From NCBI RefSeq assembly GCF_000719265.1, contig NZ_JOFL01000022.1:30865-94864 (forward strand): a DNA stretch of 64,000 nt. The letters run 5' to 3'. The notes under the pieces are model-generated. The model searched no databases. It was not told where the DNA came from and saw only the letters and a program-made list of their open reading frames with translations. The position numbers and the translations under genes were made by a program. Below, piece by piece: positions 7,169-16,045 of the stretch. This DNA comes from Streptomyces roseoverticillatus. Lineage in GTDB: Bacteria; Actinomycetota; Actinomycetes; Streptomycetales; Streptomycetaceae. Positions within the stretch are counted from its first letter, which is position 1. Each line of letters starts with the position of its first letter.

Positions 7169-9756
7169 CCTGCACGCACCTCCAGCTGGGCGCCGGCGAT
7201 CAGCGGCGCGGTGAGGACCTGCCCGTCCTCGTGCGGCAGGGCAGGGCGGATCTGGCCCCGTTCGGGGACGAAGCGGACGGTCGGGTCGGGGGTGCCGGGG
7301 GCGTTCGCGAAGGAGGCGAAGCGGCGCAGCCGGACGGGGTCGGCGAGGGTGGCGGCCCACTCGTCCTCGTAGGTCGCGGTGTGGCGGGCCATGAGCGCGT
7401 CCAGGTCGGCGCAGATGCCGAGGGAGTCGTCCATGACGACGGCCCGCAGGTGGTCGAGGCCGCCGTCGAGGCGTTCGAGCCAGGGGGCGGTGCGCTCCAG
7501 GCGGTCGGCGGTGCGGATGTAGAACATCAGGAACCGGTCGATGGTGCGGATGAGCGCGGGGCGGTCGAGGTCCGCGGCGAGCAGGTCGGCGTGGCGCGGG
7601 GTCATGCCGCCGTTGCCGCCGACGTAGAGGTTCCAGCCGGTGGAGGTGGCGATGACGCCGAAGTCCTTGCTCTGCGCCTCGGCGCACTCGCGGGCGCAGC
7701 CGGAGACGGCGGACTTGAGCTTGTGCGGGGCGCGCAGCCCGCGGTAGCGCAGCTCCAGTTCGATGGCGAGGCCGACGGAGTCCTGCACGCCGTAGCGGCA
7801 CCAGGTCTCGCCCACGCACGACTTCACGGTGCGCAGGGCCTTGCCGTAGGCGTGGCCGGACTCGAAGCCGGCGTCGACGAGCCGCCGCCAGATGTCCGGG
7901 AGCGCATCGACGGTGGCGCCGAAGAGGTCGATGCGCTGCCCGCCGGTGATCTTCGTGTAGAGGCCGTAGTCGCGGGCGATCTCGCCGATGGTGATGAGCC
8001 CGGCGGGGGTGATCTCGCCGCCGGGGACGCGCGGGACGACGGAGTACGAGCCGTTGCGCTGGAGGTTGGCGAGGAAGTGGTCGTTGGTGTCCTGGAGGGC
8101 GGCCTGCTCGCCGTCGAGGATGTGGCCGTTGCCGAGGCTCGAGAGGATGGAGCCGACGGCGGGCTTGCAGACGTCGCAGCCCTCCGCGCCCGTACCGGCC
8201 GTCCCGTGCTCGTCGATGAGGCGGGCGAAAGTGTCGATGCCCTTGACGCGGATGATCTCGTAGAGCTCGGCGCGGGTGTGCTCGAAGTGCGCGCACAGGC
8301 CGCGGGCGGTCTCGACGCCGGCGGCGGCGAGCTCGTCGGTGACGAGCGTGCCGAGCAGCTTCACGCAGCTGCCGCAGCCCGTGCCGGCCCTGGTGCACTG
8401 CTTGATCTCGGGGACGGACGTGCAGCCCTTGTCGTTCACCGCCGCCCTGACCGCGCCCTTGGTGACGTGGTGGCACGAGCACACGACGGCGTCGTCGGGC
8501 AGGGTCACGGGCCCGGCCGGGGCTCCGGCGGAGGCGGGCAGCACCAGCTGTTCGGGCGGGGCGGTCAGCGGCGTGCCGCTGAGGGCGAGGGGGCGCAGGA
8601 TGCCGTACGCCTCGGTGTCGCCGACGAGGACGCCGCCGAGGAGCGCGCCGTCCGCGCCGATCACCAGCTTCTTGTAGACGCCGTCGCGGCTGTTGGAGTA
8701 CGTGACGTCGAGGGCGCCCTCGGCGGCGCCGTGCGCGTCGCCGAAGCTCGCGACGTCGACGCCGAGGAGCTTGAGCTTGGTGGAGGTGTCCGCGCCGGTG
8801 AAGGATCCGCCGGCCTCCGAGAGGGCCTGCGCGGCGGCCTCGGCCATGGCGTAGCCGGGCGCGACGAGCCCGTAGACGCGGCCGTCGGCGGCGAGCGCGC
8901 ACTCGCCGATGGCGAGGACGGCGGGGTCGGCGGTGCGGCAGTGCTCGTCGACGACGATGCCGCCGCGCTCGCCCACGGGGAGGCCGCAGGCGCGGGCCAG
9001 GTCGTCGCGCGGGCGCACGCCGGCCGCGAAGATCACCAGGTCGGTGGGGAGCCGTGTGCCGTCGGAGAGGGTGAGGGCCTGCGCCGTGCCGTCCGCGCCG
9101 GTCTCGATGCGCTGGGCTCCGGCGCCGGTGTGGACGGTGACGCCCAGGTCCTCGATCCTGCGGCGCAGGACGGCGCCGCCGCCGTCATCCACCTGGAGCG
9201 CCATGAGGCGGGGCGCGAACTCCACGACGTGGGTGGGGAGTCCCATGGCCTTGAGCGCACCGGCGGCCTCCAGGCCGAGGAGCCCGCCGCCGATGACCGC
9301 GCCCGCGCCGGCCGTGGCGGCGGCGTCGCGGATGCCCTCCAGGTCCTCGATGGTGCGGTAGACGTGGCAGCCGGGGGCGTCGTGGCCGGGGACGGGCGGC
9401 ACGAAGGGGTAGGAGCCGGTGGCCAGGACGAGCGCGTCGTAGGGGAGTTCGCGGCCCGAGGCGGTGGTGACGGTGCGGGCGGCGCGGTCGACGGCGGTGG
9501 CGCGGTCGCCGAGGTGCAGCTCGATGCCGTACTTCTCCAGGAAGCCGTCCGGGCAGAGGGAGAGCTCCTCGGCGGAGGTGCCGGTGAACCAGGAGCTGAG
9601 GTGGACGCGGTCGTAGGCGGGGCGGGGCTCCTCGGCGAGGACGGTGACCTGCCACCGCGGGGCGGGCCCGGCCGGGGCCTGCTCGAACAGGGCTTCCAGG
9701 AAGCGTTGTCCGACCATGCCGTGGCCGACGAGAACCAGGCGTCGTGCAGCCGTCAT
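7165..9756 (-). CDS. nirB: Nitrite reductase (NADH) large subunit NirB
   Basis: An 863-residue assimilatory nitrite reductase that reduces nitrite to ammonium in the cytoplasm. An N-terminal FAD/NADH module begins RLVLVGHGMVGQRF. A BFD-like [2Fe-2S] region has CSCHHVTKGAV and CTRAGTGCGSC. A C-terminal siroheme/[4Fe-4S] module has the ligand motifs CVGETWC (C-x5-C) and CARECAEA (C-x3-C). Length is normal for NirB. It lies 19 bases after the FAD reductase gene and overlaps the fused nirD-narK by four bases. Siroheme comes from the chelatase of this operon and the divergent HemD. Confidence 0.95.
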   Translation of the reverse strand: MTAARRLVLVGHGMVGQRFLEALFEQAPAGPAPRWQVTVLAEEPRPAYDRVHLSSWFTGTSAEELSLCPDGFLEKYGIELHLGDRATAVDRAARTVTTASGRELPYDALVLATGSYPFVPPVPGHDAPGCHVYRTIEDLEGIRDAAATAGAGAVIGGGLLGLEAAGALKAMGLPTHVVEFAPRLMALQVDDGGGAVLRRRIEDLGVTVHTGAGAQRIETGADGTAQALTLSDGTRLPTDLVIFAAGVRPRDDLARACGLPVGERGGIVVDEHCRTADPAVLAIGECALAADGRVYGLVAPGYAMAEAAAQALSEAGGSFTGADTSTKLKLLGVDVASFGDAHGAAEGALDVTYSNSRDGVYKKLVIGADGALLGGVLVGDTEAYGILRPLALSGTPLTAPPEQLVLPASAGAPAGPVTLPDDAVVCSCHHVTKGAVRAAVNDKGCTSVPEIKQCTRAGTGCGSCVKLLGTLVTDELAAAGVETARGLCAHFEHTRAELYEIIRVKGIDTFARLIDEHGTAGTGAEGCDVCKPAVGSILSSLGNGHILDGEQAALQDTNDHFLANLQRNGSYSVVPRVPGGEITPAGLITIGEIARDYGLYTKITGGQRIDLFGATVDALPDIWRRLVDAGFESGHAYGKALRTVKSCVGETWCRYGVQDSVGLAIELELRYRGLRAPHKLKSAVSGCARECAEAQSKDFGVIATSTGWNLYVGGNGGMTPRHADLLAADLDRPALIRTIDRFLMFYIRTADRLERTAPWLERLDGGLDHLRAVVMDDSLGICADLDALMARHTATYEDEWAATLADPVRLRRFASFANAPGTPDPTVRFVPERGQIRPALPHEDGQVLTAPLIAGAQLEVRAG

Positions 9757-9775
9757 CAGGAGGCTCCTTGGGAGG

Positions 9776-11071
9776 TCAGCAGGTGGAAGAGGTCAGCAGG
9801 TGGAAGGGGTCGGCGGGTACGGCTTCGTCCCGTTCGTAGGCGCGGGCGAGGGCGCCGACCGTCGCCAGGTCGCCGAGGAGGATGGCCCCGGCGATCCGGT
9901 CGCCGCGCAGGACGAGCTTCTTGTACGAGCCGCGGGTCGCGTCGGCGATGCGGAGCACGTCGAGACCGCTCTCGTCGGCGGCCGGATCGCCGAACGCCGC
10001 GTACTCCAGGGGCCCGGCCGACAGCCGGGCGTACGGGCGCGAGCCCGCGTAGGCGGCGTCCGGGGCGGCGCCGGAGAGCCGGGCGGCCAGTACGTCGGCC
10101 TGCTCCCAGGCGGCGCCGGCCGTGCCGTGCGTACGGCCTCGGTGCTCGGCGCAGTCGCCGATCGCGTACACGTCCGGGGCGCAGGAGAGGCGGTCGTCGA
10201 CCACGACGCCGGTGCGGACGGGGAGGCCGGCGGCGCGGGCGAGGGCGGTGCGGGGCGTGACGCCGCAGGCGACGACGACGAGATCGGCGTCGAGGACGTG
10301 GCCGTCGGAGAGCGTTGCGGCGGCGACGCGGTCCGTTCCGTGCAGGTTGCGGACCCGGGTGCTGGTACGGACCTCGACGCCGAGTGCGGCCAGGCGGTGC
10401 TGCAGCAGTGTGCCGGCCTGGCCGTCCAGGTGACGTTCAATCAGGTGGGCTGCCTGGTGGACGATCGTGACGGGCAGCGGGGCGGCTTCGTGTCCCTGGC
10501 GGTCGCCGGCATCCGCGCCCGGCGGGATTTCAGCCCGTGGGGGCGCCTCCCGGCGGTCGCCGGACGAGTGTGCGGACACCGCACCGAGCGCCGTCCGCAC
10601 GGCCAGCGCACGGGCCACGCTCACCCCCAGGACGCCGCCCCCGATCACCAGCGCCCGCCGGGCGCCGACCGCCGTACCGGCCAGCTCGTCGCAGTCGGCA
10701 ACGGACCGCACCACGTGCACCCCGCGCAGCCCCCGCCGGAGCCCGCCGCAGGCGACCGGCTCCGCGCCCGTCGCCAGGACCAGTTCGTCGTACGGGACGT
10801 GCTCGCCGTCCGCCAGCCGCAGGGTGTGGGCGACGGTGTCGAGCCCCGTCACCTCGCAGCCCGTCCGCAGCCGCGCGTCACCGGACGGCAGCGTGAGGTC
10901 GTCCGCGGCGTACCGCCCGGTGAGGACGTCGGCGAGGAGCACCCGGTTGTACGGGGCGCGCGGTTCGGCGCCGTACAGCGTGACCTCCGCGTCCCCGCCG
11001 AGGGCCTGGAAGCGCTCGGCGAAGCGGGCCGCGGCCATCCCGGCGCCGACGACGGCGATACGGCGGGTCAT
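9776..11071 (-). CDS. FAD/NAD(P)H-dependent oxidoreductase of nitrate assimilation
   Basis: A 431-residue NirB-N-terminus-like flavoprotein (RIAVVGAGMAAARFAERF, VIGGGVLGVSVARALA, DVYAIGDCAEH). It most likely feeds electrons from NAD(P)H, directly or through ferredoxin, to the NasA catalytic subunit with which it overlaps (ATGA). A hydrophilic insert at about residues 160-195 (GAVSAHSSGDRREAPP and following) sits between the second Rossmann motif and its partner strand. That is unusual for the family and looks like an expanded loop. The ATG at 11071 is fixed by the overlap. Confidence 0.88.
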   Translation of the reverse strand: MTRRIAVVGAGMAAARFAERFQALGGDAEVTLYGAEPRAPYNRVLLADVLTGRYAADDLTLPSGDARLRTGCEVTGLDTVAHTLRLADGEHVPYDELVLATGAEPVACGGLRRGLRGVHVVRSVADCDELAGTAVGARRALVIGGGVLGVSVARALAVRTALGAVSAHSSGDRREAPPRAEIPPGADAGDRQGHEAAPLPVTIVHQAAHLIERHLDGQAGTLLQHRLAALGVEVRTSTRVRNLHGTDRVAAATLSDGHVLDADLVVVACGVTPRTALARAAGLPVRTGVVVDDRLSCAPDVYAIGDCAEHRGRTHGTAGAAWEQADVLAARLSGAAPDAAYAGSRPYARLSAGPLEYAAFGDPAADESGLDVLRIADATRGSYKKLVLRGDRIAGAILLGDLATVGALARAYERDEAVPADPFHLLTSSTC

Positions 11072-13515
11072 GACGCCCGCCCCGGCACGGCGGGACCGGA
11101 CGCCGTGCGCCCGGCGACGGCCCGGCGCCCGGTGCGCTCCCCGGGAGCGGATCGTGCCGCGGATTCCGTGATCTGCGCGGGCTCCATGCGCTGCGCGGGC
11201 TCCGTGATCTGCACGGGCTCCGTGATCTGCACGGGCTCCGTGCGCTCTGTGCGCTGCATGGGCTCCGTGCGCTCTGTGCGCTGCATGGGCTCCGTGCGAT
11301 GCGTGGGCTCCGTGCGCCGCGTGGGCCCTGTGCGCTCTGGGCGCCGCGCAGGCTCCGTGCGCCGCGCAGGCTCCGCGGCTTCCGTGACAGCACCCCGCTT
11401 CTCCCGCTCGCCGGCCGCAGGCCCCACCCGCACCGCGCACACCTTGAACTCGGGCATCCGCGAGACCGGGTCCAGGGCCGGGTTCGTGAGGGTGTTGGCG
11501 CGGCCTTCCCCGCCCCAGTGGAAGGGCATGAAGACGGTGTCCGGCCGGATGGTGTCGGTGACGCGGGCCGGGGCGACCGCCCGGCCGCGCCGGCTGGTGA
11601 CCGCCAGCAGCTCGCCCTCCGCGACGCCGAGGCGGCGGGCGAGGACGGGGTGGACCTCCACGAACGGGCCGGGCGCGGAGCGGTTGAGCTCGTCGACGCG
11701 CCGCGTCTGGGCGCCGCTCTGGTACTGGCCGACGACGCGGCCCGTCGTCAGGTACAGCGGATAGTCGCCGTCGGGGCCGTCGGGCTCCTCCGCGGCGGGC
11801 CGGTGCGTCACGGCCGCGAACCGCGCCCGGCCGTCGGGGGTGGCGAAGCGGTCCAGGAAGAGGCGGGGCGTGCCGGGGTGGTCCGGGGCCGGGCAGGGCC
11901 AGAAGACGCCATCCTCGGCGCGGATGCGGCCGTAGCTGATGCCCGCGTAGTCCGCCTGGCCGCCGGCCGAGGCGCGCCGCAGCTCCTCGAAGACCTCCTC
12001 GGGGTCCTCGGGGAAGCCTTCGGGCACGCCCAGCCGGGCGGCGAGCCCGTGCAGGACGGCGAGGTCGCTGCGCACGCGCTCGGGGGCGTCGACGGCCTTG
12101 CTGCGCAGGATGACGCGGCCTTCGAGGTTCGTGGTCGTGCCGGTCTCCTCCGCCCACTGGGTGACCGGCAGGACCACGTCGGCGAGCCTGGCCGTCTCGG
12201 AGAGGACGACGTCGCCGACGGCGAGGAAGTCCAGCGCGCGGATCCGCTCGGTGACGTGGGCGGCGCGGGGGGCGGAGACGACCGGGTTGGAGCCCATGAG
12301 CAGGAGCGCGCGGACGCCGCCGTCGGTGCCGAGCGAGTCGAGCAGTTCGTAGGCGCTGCGGCCCGGCCCGGGCAGGCCGTCGGGGTCGACGCCCCAGACG
12401 GCGGCGACGTGGCGGCGGGCGGCGGGGTCGGTGATCGAGCGGTAGCCGGGGAGCTGGTCGGCCTTCTGGCCGTGCTCGCGGCCGCCCTGGCCGTTGCCCT
12501 GGCCGGTCAGGCAGCCGTACCCGGAGCCGGGGCGGCCCGCCTTGCCGGCCGCCAGGCACAGGTTGATCCACGCGCTCACGGTGTCCGTGCCCTTGCTCTG
12601 CTGCTCGGGACCGCGCGCGGTCAGCACCATGCCGCGCGGCGCCTCCCCGAACATCTCGGCCGCCGCGGCCAGTTGCGCCACCGGCACGCCCGTCAGCCGC
12701 TCCACGCGCTGCGGCCAGTGCGCCATCGCCGCGGCCCGCGCCTGCGCGAAGCCCGTCGTGCGGCGGGCGATGAAGTCCTTGTCGGCCCGCCCGTCGGCGA
12801 TCAGCAGGTGCAGCAGCCCGAGCGCGAGGGCGAGGTCGGCACCGGGAAGGGGCTGCAGGTGCAGGTCGGCCTGCTCGGCGGTGCGCGTGCGGCGCGGATC
12901 GACGACGATCAGCCGGCCGCCGTTCTCGCGCAGTTCGCGGAAGTAGCGCAGCGCTGGGGGCATCGTCTCGGCCGGGTTCGCGCCGACGAGGATCACGCAG
13001 TCCGTACCGGCGATGTCCGCGAGCGGGAAGGGCAGGCCGCGGTCGATGCCGAACGCGCGGCGGTGCGCGGCCGCCGCGGACGACATGCAGAAGCGGCCGT
13101 TGTAGTCGATGTGCGGCGTGCGGAGCGCGACGCGCGCGAACTTCCCCAGCAGGTACGCCTTCTCGTTCGTGAGCCCGCCGCCGCCGAAGACGCCGACGGC
13201 GTCGTGTCCGTAGCGGCGCTGCGCCGTCGTGAGGCCTGCGGCCACGCGGTCGAGGGCCTCGTCCCAGGAGGCCGGGCGCAGGGGGGCGCCCCGGTCGTCG
13301 CGGACGAGGGGCTCGGTGAGCCGCACACCGGGGCGCAGCACCGCGGCGGCGGTACGCCCCTTGCCGCACAGGGCGCCCCGGTTGACGGGGAAGTCAGGGC
13401 GCTCCAGGACCTCGACGGGCTCCGGCCCGGCGCCCGGCCGCAGCCGCATGCCGCACTGCAGGGCGCAGTAGGGGCAGTGGGTGTCCGTGGCGGTGCCGGA
13501 GCCGGAGGTCGTCAT
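11068..13515 (-). CDS. nasA: Assimilatory nitrate reductase catalytic subunit
   Basis: An 815-residue molybdopterin (bis-MGD) oxidoreductase reducing nitrate to nitrite. The N-terminal [4Fe-4S] motif is CPYCALQC...GALCGKG. The Mo-cofactor domain includes GFGGGLTNEKAYLLGKF-like sequence and the C-terminal dinucleotide-binding barrel ends near FMPFHWGGEGRANTLTNPALDP. About 100 residues beyond the catalytic core are a hydrophilic tail with six-residue TEPxQR repeats, absent from usual NasA. ATG at 13515 is preferred; an in-frame GTG at 13530 is possible. It is the first gene of the operon running to the chelatase. Confidence 0.93.
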   Translation of the reverse strand: MTTSGSGTATDTHCPYCALQCGMRLRPGAGPEPVEVLERPDFPVNRGALCGKGRTAAAVLRPGVRLTEPLVRDDRGAPLRPASWDEALDRVAAGLTTAQRRYGHDAVGVFGGGGLTNEKAYLLGKFARVALRTPHIDYNGRFCMSSAAAAHRRAFGIDRGLPFPLADIAGTDCVILVGANPAETMPPALRYFRELRENGGRLIVVDPRRTRTAEQADLHLQPLPGADLALALGLLHLLIADGRADKDFIARRTTGFAQARAAAMAHWPQRVERLTGVPVAQLAAAAEMFGEAPRGMVLTARGPEQQSKGTDTVSAWINLCLAAGKAGRPGSGYGCLTGQGNGQGGREHGQKADQLPGYRSITDPAARRHVAAVWGVDPDGLPGPGRSAYELLDSLGTDGGVRALLLMGSNPVVSAPRAAHVTERIRALDFLAVGDVVLSETARLADVVLPVTQWAEETGTTTNLEGRVILRSKAVDAPERVRSDLAVLHGLAARLGVPEGFPEDPEEVFEELRRASAGGQADYAGISYGRIRAEDGVFWPCPAPDHPGTPRLFLDRFATPDGRARFAAVTHRPAAEEPDGPDGDYPLYLTTGRVVGQYQSGAQTRRVDELNRSAPGPFVEVHPVLARRLGVAEGELLAVTSRRGRAVAPARVTDTIRPDTVFMPFHWGGEGRANTLTNPALDPVSRMPEFKVCAVRVGPAAGEREKRGAVTEAAEPARRTEPARRPERTGPTRRTEPTHRTEPMQRTERTEPMQRTERTEPVQITEPVQITEPAQRMEPAQITESAARSAPGERTGRRAVAGRTASGPAVPGRAS
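11160..11400. repeat. 18-bp coding tandem repeat in the nasA tail
   Basis: Imperfect 18-base units (for example GGGCTCCGTGATCTGCAC) encode TEPVQI/TEPMQR hexapeptides in the C-terminal tail of the nitrate reductase. The unit keeps the reading frame, so repeat number may vary between strains without inactivating the enzyme. Confidence 0.8.
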
Positions 13516-13625
13516 GCCACCGAGGTTCACTCCGGGTCGTTACGCCCCGACGTCGGCGATGTTGCCTGTCCGGTACAAGCCGTTCACACGGCCGGACGGG
13601 CCATGCAGGCACTGCGACATCTGCC

Positions 13626-13651
13626 GTAACGTGCCGGAAGCTTTCCCTAAC
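13626..13651. promoter_or_regulatory. Candidate GlnR-type box between nasA and hemD
   Basis: GTAAC-n6-GAAGC-n5-CTAAC lies in the 191-bp gap between divergent nasA and hemD. It resembles the GlnR a/b-site pattern (GTnAC-n6-GAAAC). GlnR controls nitrate assimilation in Streptomyces, which makes the assignment plausible; the third element is off by one base. Confidence 0.4.
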
Positions 13652-13706
13652 GCTTGTGTGACGGGGGCGCAACGGCGCCGAAACCCCGCCGACGGACCAT
13701 GCGCGC

Positions 13707-14837
13707 ATGGGAACGACCAGCGCTGGCACAGGACCGCTCACCGGCTTCGTCGTCGGGGTGACCGCGGACCGGCGGCGCGACGAGCTCACGGCGCTGCTCC
13801 GGCGCAGAGGCGCCCGGGTCATCGAGGCGCCCACCATGCGGATCCTCCCGCTCGACGACGACGTGGCGCTGCGCCGCGCCACCGAGCGCTGCCTCGCCGC
13901 CCCGCTCGACTACGTCGTCGCCACGACCGGCGTCGGCTGGCGGGGCTGGATGAGCGCCGCGGAAGGCTGGGGGCACGGGGCGGGGCTCGCCGGGGCCTGC
14001 CGGGGCGCAGCGGTCCTCAGCCGCGGGCCCAAAGCTACGGGCGCGGTGCGGGCCAGCGGCCTGGAGGAGGCGTACTCGCCCGGCTCCGAAGCTACCGGCG
14101 AGCTCCTGACCTGGCTCCTCGCCCGCGACCTCACCGGCCGCCGCATCGCCGTGCAGGAGCACGGCGTGCCCCTCGACGGATTCTCCGACGCGCTGCGCGA
14201 GCGCGGCGCCGAAGTCATCGACGTGCCGGTCTACCGGTGGACGCCGCCGGAGGACACCGACGCGGTGCGCCGCCTCGTCGAGCAGACCGTACGGCGCGAG
14301 GTCCACGCCCTCACCTTCACCAGCGCCCCGGCCATCGTCTTCTTCCTGGAGTCCGCGCAGGCGGCCGGCCTGTACGAGGAGGTCCTCGCCGCGCTGCGGG
14401 GCGATGTCCTGCCGGTCTGCGTCGGCCCGCTGTGCGCCCGCCCCCTGGAGGACGTCGGCGTCACGACGACCTGGCCGGAGCGCGGCCGCCTCGGCGCCCT
14501 CGTCCGCACCCTCACGGACACCCTCCCGGACCGCGACCGCCGGGTCCTGCGCGCCGGCGACCGTCCCCTCGTCCTCCAGGGAAGCGCCCTCCTCGCCGGC
14601 GAGGAAGCCATCTGGCTGCCCCCGGTCCCGGCCGCGGTCCTGCGCGCCCTGGCCGCCCGCCCGGGCTGGGTCCTCAGCCGGAACGACCTGCTCCAGCGGG
14701 TGTGGGCGGGGGCGGCCCGGGCGGACGAGCACGCCGTGGAGGCGGCGGTGGGACGGCTGCGCGGCGCGCTCGGCGCGTACGCGGGCCTGATCCGGACGGT
14801 GCCGAAGCGGGGGTACAGGCTGGTGGTGGACGACTGA
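13707..14837 (+). CDS. hemD: Uroporphyrinogen-III synthase with C-terminal winged-helix domain
   Basis: A 376-residue protein. Residues 1-265 are a HemD fold (FVVGVTADRRRDELTALLRRRGA, TFTSAPAIVFFLESAQAAG). Residues about 285-376 form an OmpR-type winged helix (LPPVPAAVLRALAARPGWVLSRNDLLQRVW, VGRLRGALGAYAGLIRTVPKRGYRLV). HemD closes hydroxymethylbilane to uroporphyrinogen III, the siroheme precursor. The DNA-binding domain suggests that it also regulates; the divergent nitrate operon needing siroheme is the obvious target. This architecture is known in Streptomyces, so it is conserved rather than a chance fusion. Confidence 0.9.
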   Translation: MGTTSAGTGPLTGFVVGVTADRRRDELTALLRRRGARVIEAPTMRILPLDDDVALRRATERCLAAPLDYVVATTGVGWRGWMSAAEGWGHGAGLAGACRGAAVLSRGPKATGAVRASGLEEAYSPGSEATGELLTWLLARDLTGRRIAVQEHGVPLDGFSDALRERGAEVIDVPVYRWTPPEDTDAVRRLVEQTVRREVHALTFTSAPAIVFFLESAQAAGLYEEVLAALRGDVLPVCVGPLCARPLEDVGVTTTWPERGRLGALVRTLTDTLPDRDRRVLRAGDRPLVLQGSALLAGEEAIWLPPVPAAVLRALAARPGWVLSRNDLLQRVWAGAARADEHAVEAAVGRLRGALGAYAGLIRTVPKRGYRLVVDD

Positions 14838-14889
14838 GGCCGGGGCGCGTGGCGGGGCTGCTCCGGCCCCGCCCGAGGGCCCGCCGTCC

Positions 14890-15030
14890 TCTCCCGCCGC
14901 GGCGGCGGGCAACCACACACCACCGGTCCGGCGGTGCCGGCACCCCTTCAAGCCGCTCCGGCACCGCCGGACACCGCCGTGGGGGCTGATCACCGCCGCG
15001 GCGGACACAAGGGACCGGCGCCCCGGAAGC
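14890..15030. repeat. Dispersed intergenic repeat with long hairpin, copy A
   Basis: Located between convergent hemD and the HAD gene. It contains CCGCCGCGGCGGCGGGCAAC, then a 14-bp inverted repeat (TCCGGCGGTGCCGG / CCGGCACCGCCGGA), then GGCTGATCACCGCCGCGGCG. The same order of blocks occurs three times at 61.2-61.8 kb. It may also terminate transcription from both sides. Confidence 0.7.
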
Positions 15031-15065
15031 CCCTGCCGCCCGGGCAGACCCGGCGCCGCATGCCT

Positions 15066-15731
15066 CTATCCCACCGCCGCCAGCGGCAGCGCCCCCGTCT
15101 CCGTCGGAAGCCGCAACCAGCCCTCCCGTAGCGCGTGTTGCGTCAGCACCGGGTCGTCGCCGACGACCGCCGGCGTGCCGACCGACCGCAGCAGCGGCAG
15201 GTCACTTTCGTGGTCGCCGTAGGCGAAGCAGTCCTCCGGGGACGCGCCGGCCGAGGCCATGAGGACCGCCGCGGCCTCCGCCTTCACCGGGCCGATCACC
15301 GGACGGACGATCTCGCCCGTGAGGCGGCCGTCGTCGCCGACGCGCTGGGACGCGCAGAGGATCCGGTCCGCGCCGAGGTCGGCGGCGAGCGGGGCGAGGA
15401 CCGCCCAGAGGGAGCCGGAGACCAGGACGGTCAGGTGGCCCAGGGCCCGGTGGCGGCGCAGCGCCGTGACGGCGGGGAGGACGAAGGCCTGCGGGTCCGA
15501 GCGGTACGCGCCGTACCACTCGCGGCCCGCGCTCTGGAGCTCCGCCGCGGGAACGCCCGCGAAGCGCCGGTAGTAGGCCCGGTTCAGCTCGCTCCGGTCC
15601 TTGCCCTCCAGGGCGCAGGGCCGCTCGCCCCGCGGGTGGAGGGCGTCCCACCAGTCCCGGAAGAGCAGCATGCTCTTGCCGCTGATCAGCGTCTCGTCGA
15701 CGTCGAAGAACGCCACCGGCCTCGTGGTCAT
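15066..15731 (-). CDS. HAD-family phosphatase (SerB/HAD-IB type)
   Basis: A 221-residue HAD hydrolase with motif I FDVDETLI (nucleophile and acid Asp), motif II VLVSGS, and motif IV AYGDHESDLPLL; the cap is helical. Members remove phosphate from small molecules. In butyrolactone loci a phosphatase is needed to dephosphorylate the butenolide phosphate made by AfsA. Its place downstream of acyl-CoA-dehydrogenase-like and afsA genes on the same strand fits that role, but a general HAD-IB function is possible. A 270-bp repeat array separates it from the upstream gene. Confidence 0.85.
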   Translation of the reverse strand: MTTRPVAFFDVDETLISGKSMLLFRDWWDALHPRGERPCALEGKDRSELNRAYYRRFAGVPAAELQSAGREWYGAYRSDPQAFVLPAVTALRRHRALGHLTVLVSGSLWAVLAPLAADLGADRILCASQRVGDDGRLTGEIVRPVIGPVKAEAAAVLMASAGASPEDCFAYGDHESDLPLLRSVGTPAVVGDDPVLTQHALREGWLRLPTETGALPLAAVG

Positions 15732-15744
15732 GAACCGTCGGCCC

Positions 15745-16045
15745 CCTTTTCTGGCTCGTCGGAATCAGGCTCGTTCGGGATTGGGCTCGTTCGGAATCGG
15801 GCCCGTCGGGATCGGGCTCGTACGGGACCAGGCCCGTCGGGACCGGGCTCCGTACGGAATCGGGCCCGTCAGGACCAAGCACCGTACGGAATCAGGCCCG
15901 TTGGGGTCAGGGCCGTCGGGACCAAGCTCCGTACGGGACCAGGCCCGTCGGGACCAGGCCCATCGAGATCAGCCCGTACGGGACCAGGCCCATCGAGATC
16001 AGGCCCGTACGGAATCAGGCCCGTCAAAATCAGGCCCGTCGGGAT
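15745..16045. repeat. Imperfect short tandem repeat array
   Basis: Around 300 bases of loosely repeated 17-35 base blocks (GGGACCAGGCCCGT, GAATCAGGCCCGT, GGGCTCCGTACG) fill the gap between the HAD gene and the acyl-CoA-dehydrogenase-like gene. The array runs into the latter's last codons, giving the DPDGPDFDGPDSVRA tail. I see no gene in the intergenic part. Confidence 0.8.

Noticed and set aside
4493..7372. A very long plus-strand open frame opposite the chelatase and nirD-narK genes
   Set aside because: It is Arg/Gly/Pro-rich with no family features and lies exactly antisense to well-supported genes. High GC produces such shadows.
7231..10260. A 3-kb plus-strand open frame antisense to nirB
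   Set aside because: Composition is low-complexity (Gly, Ala, Asp, Val) and the opposite strand encodes a full NirB.
9776..13369. Apparent large single minus-strand protein joining the FAD reductase to the nasA region
   Set aside because: The upstream two thirds are out of frame with nasA and Arg-rich. The ATGA overlap at 11071 defines the true start.
15745..16045. CRISPR or phage attachment array between the HAD and acyl-CoA-dehydrogenase-like genes
   Set aside because: Units are short, imperfect and continuous, with no spacers, and they extend into coding sequence.
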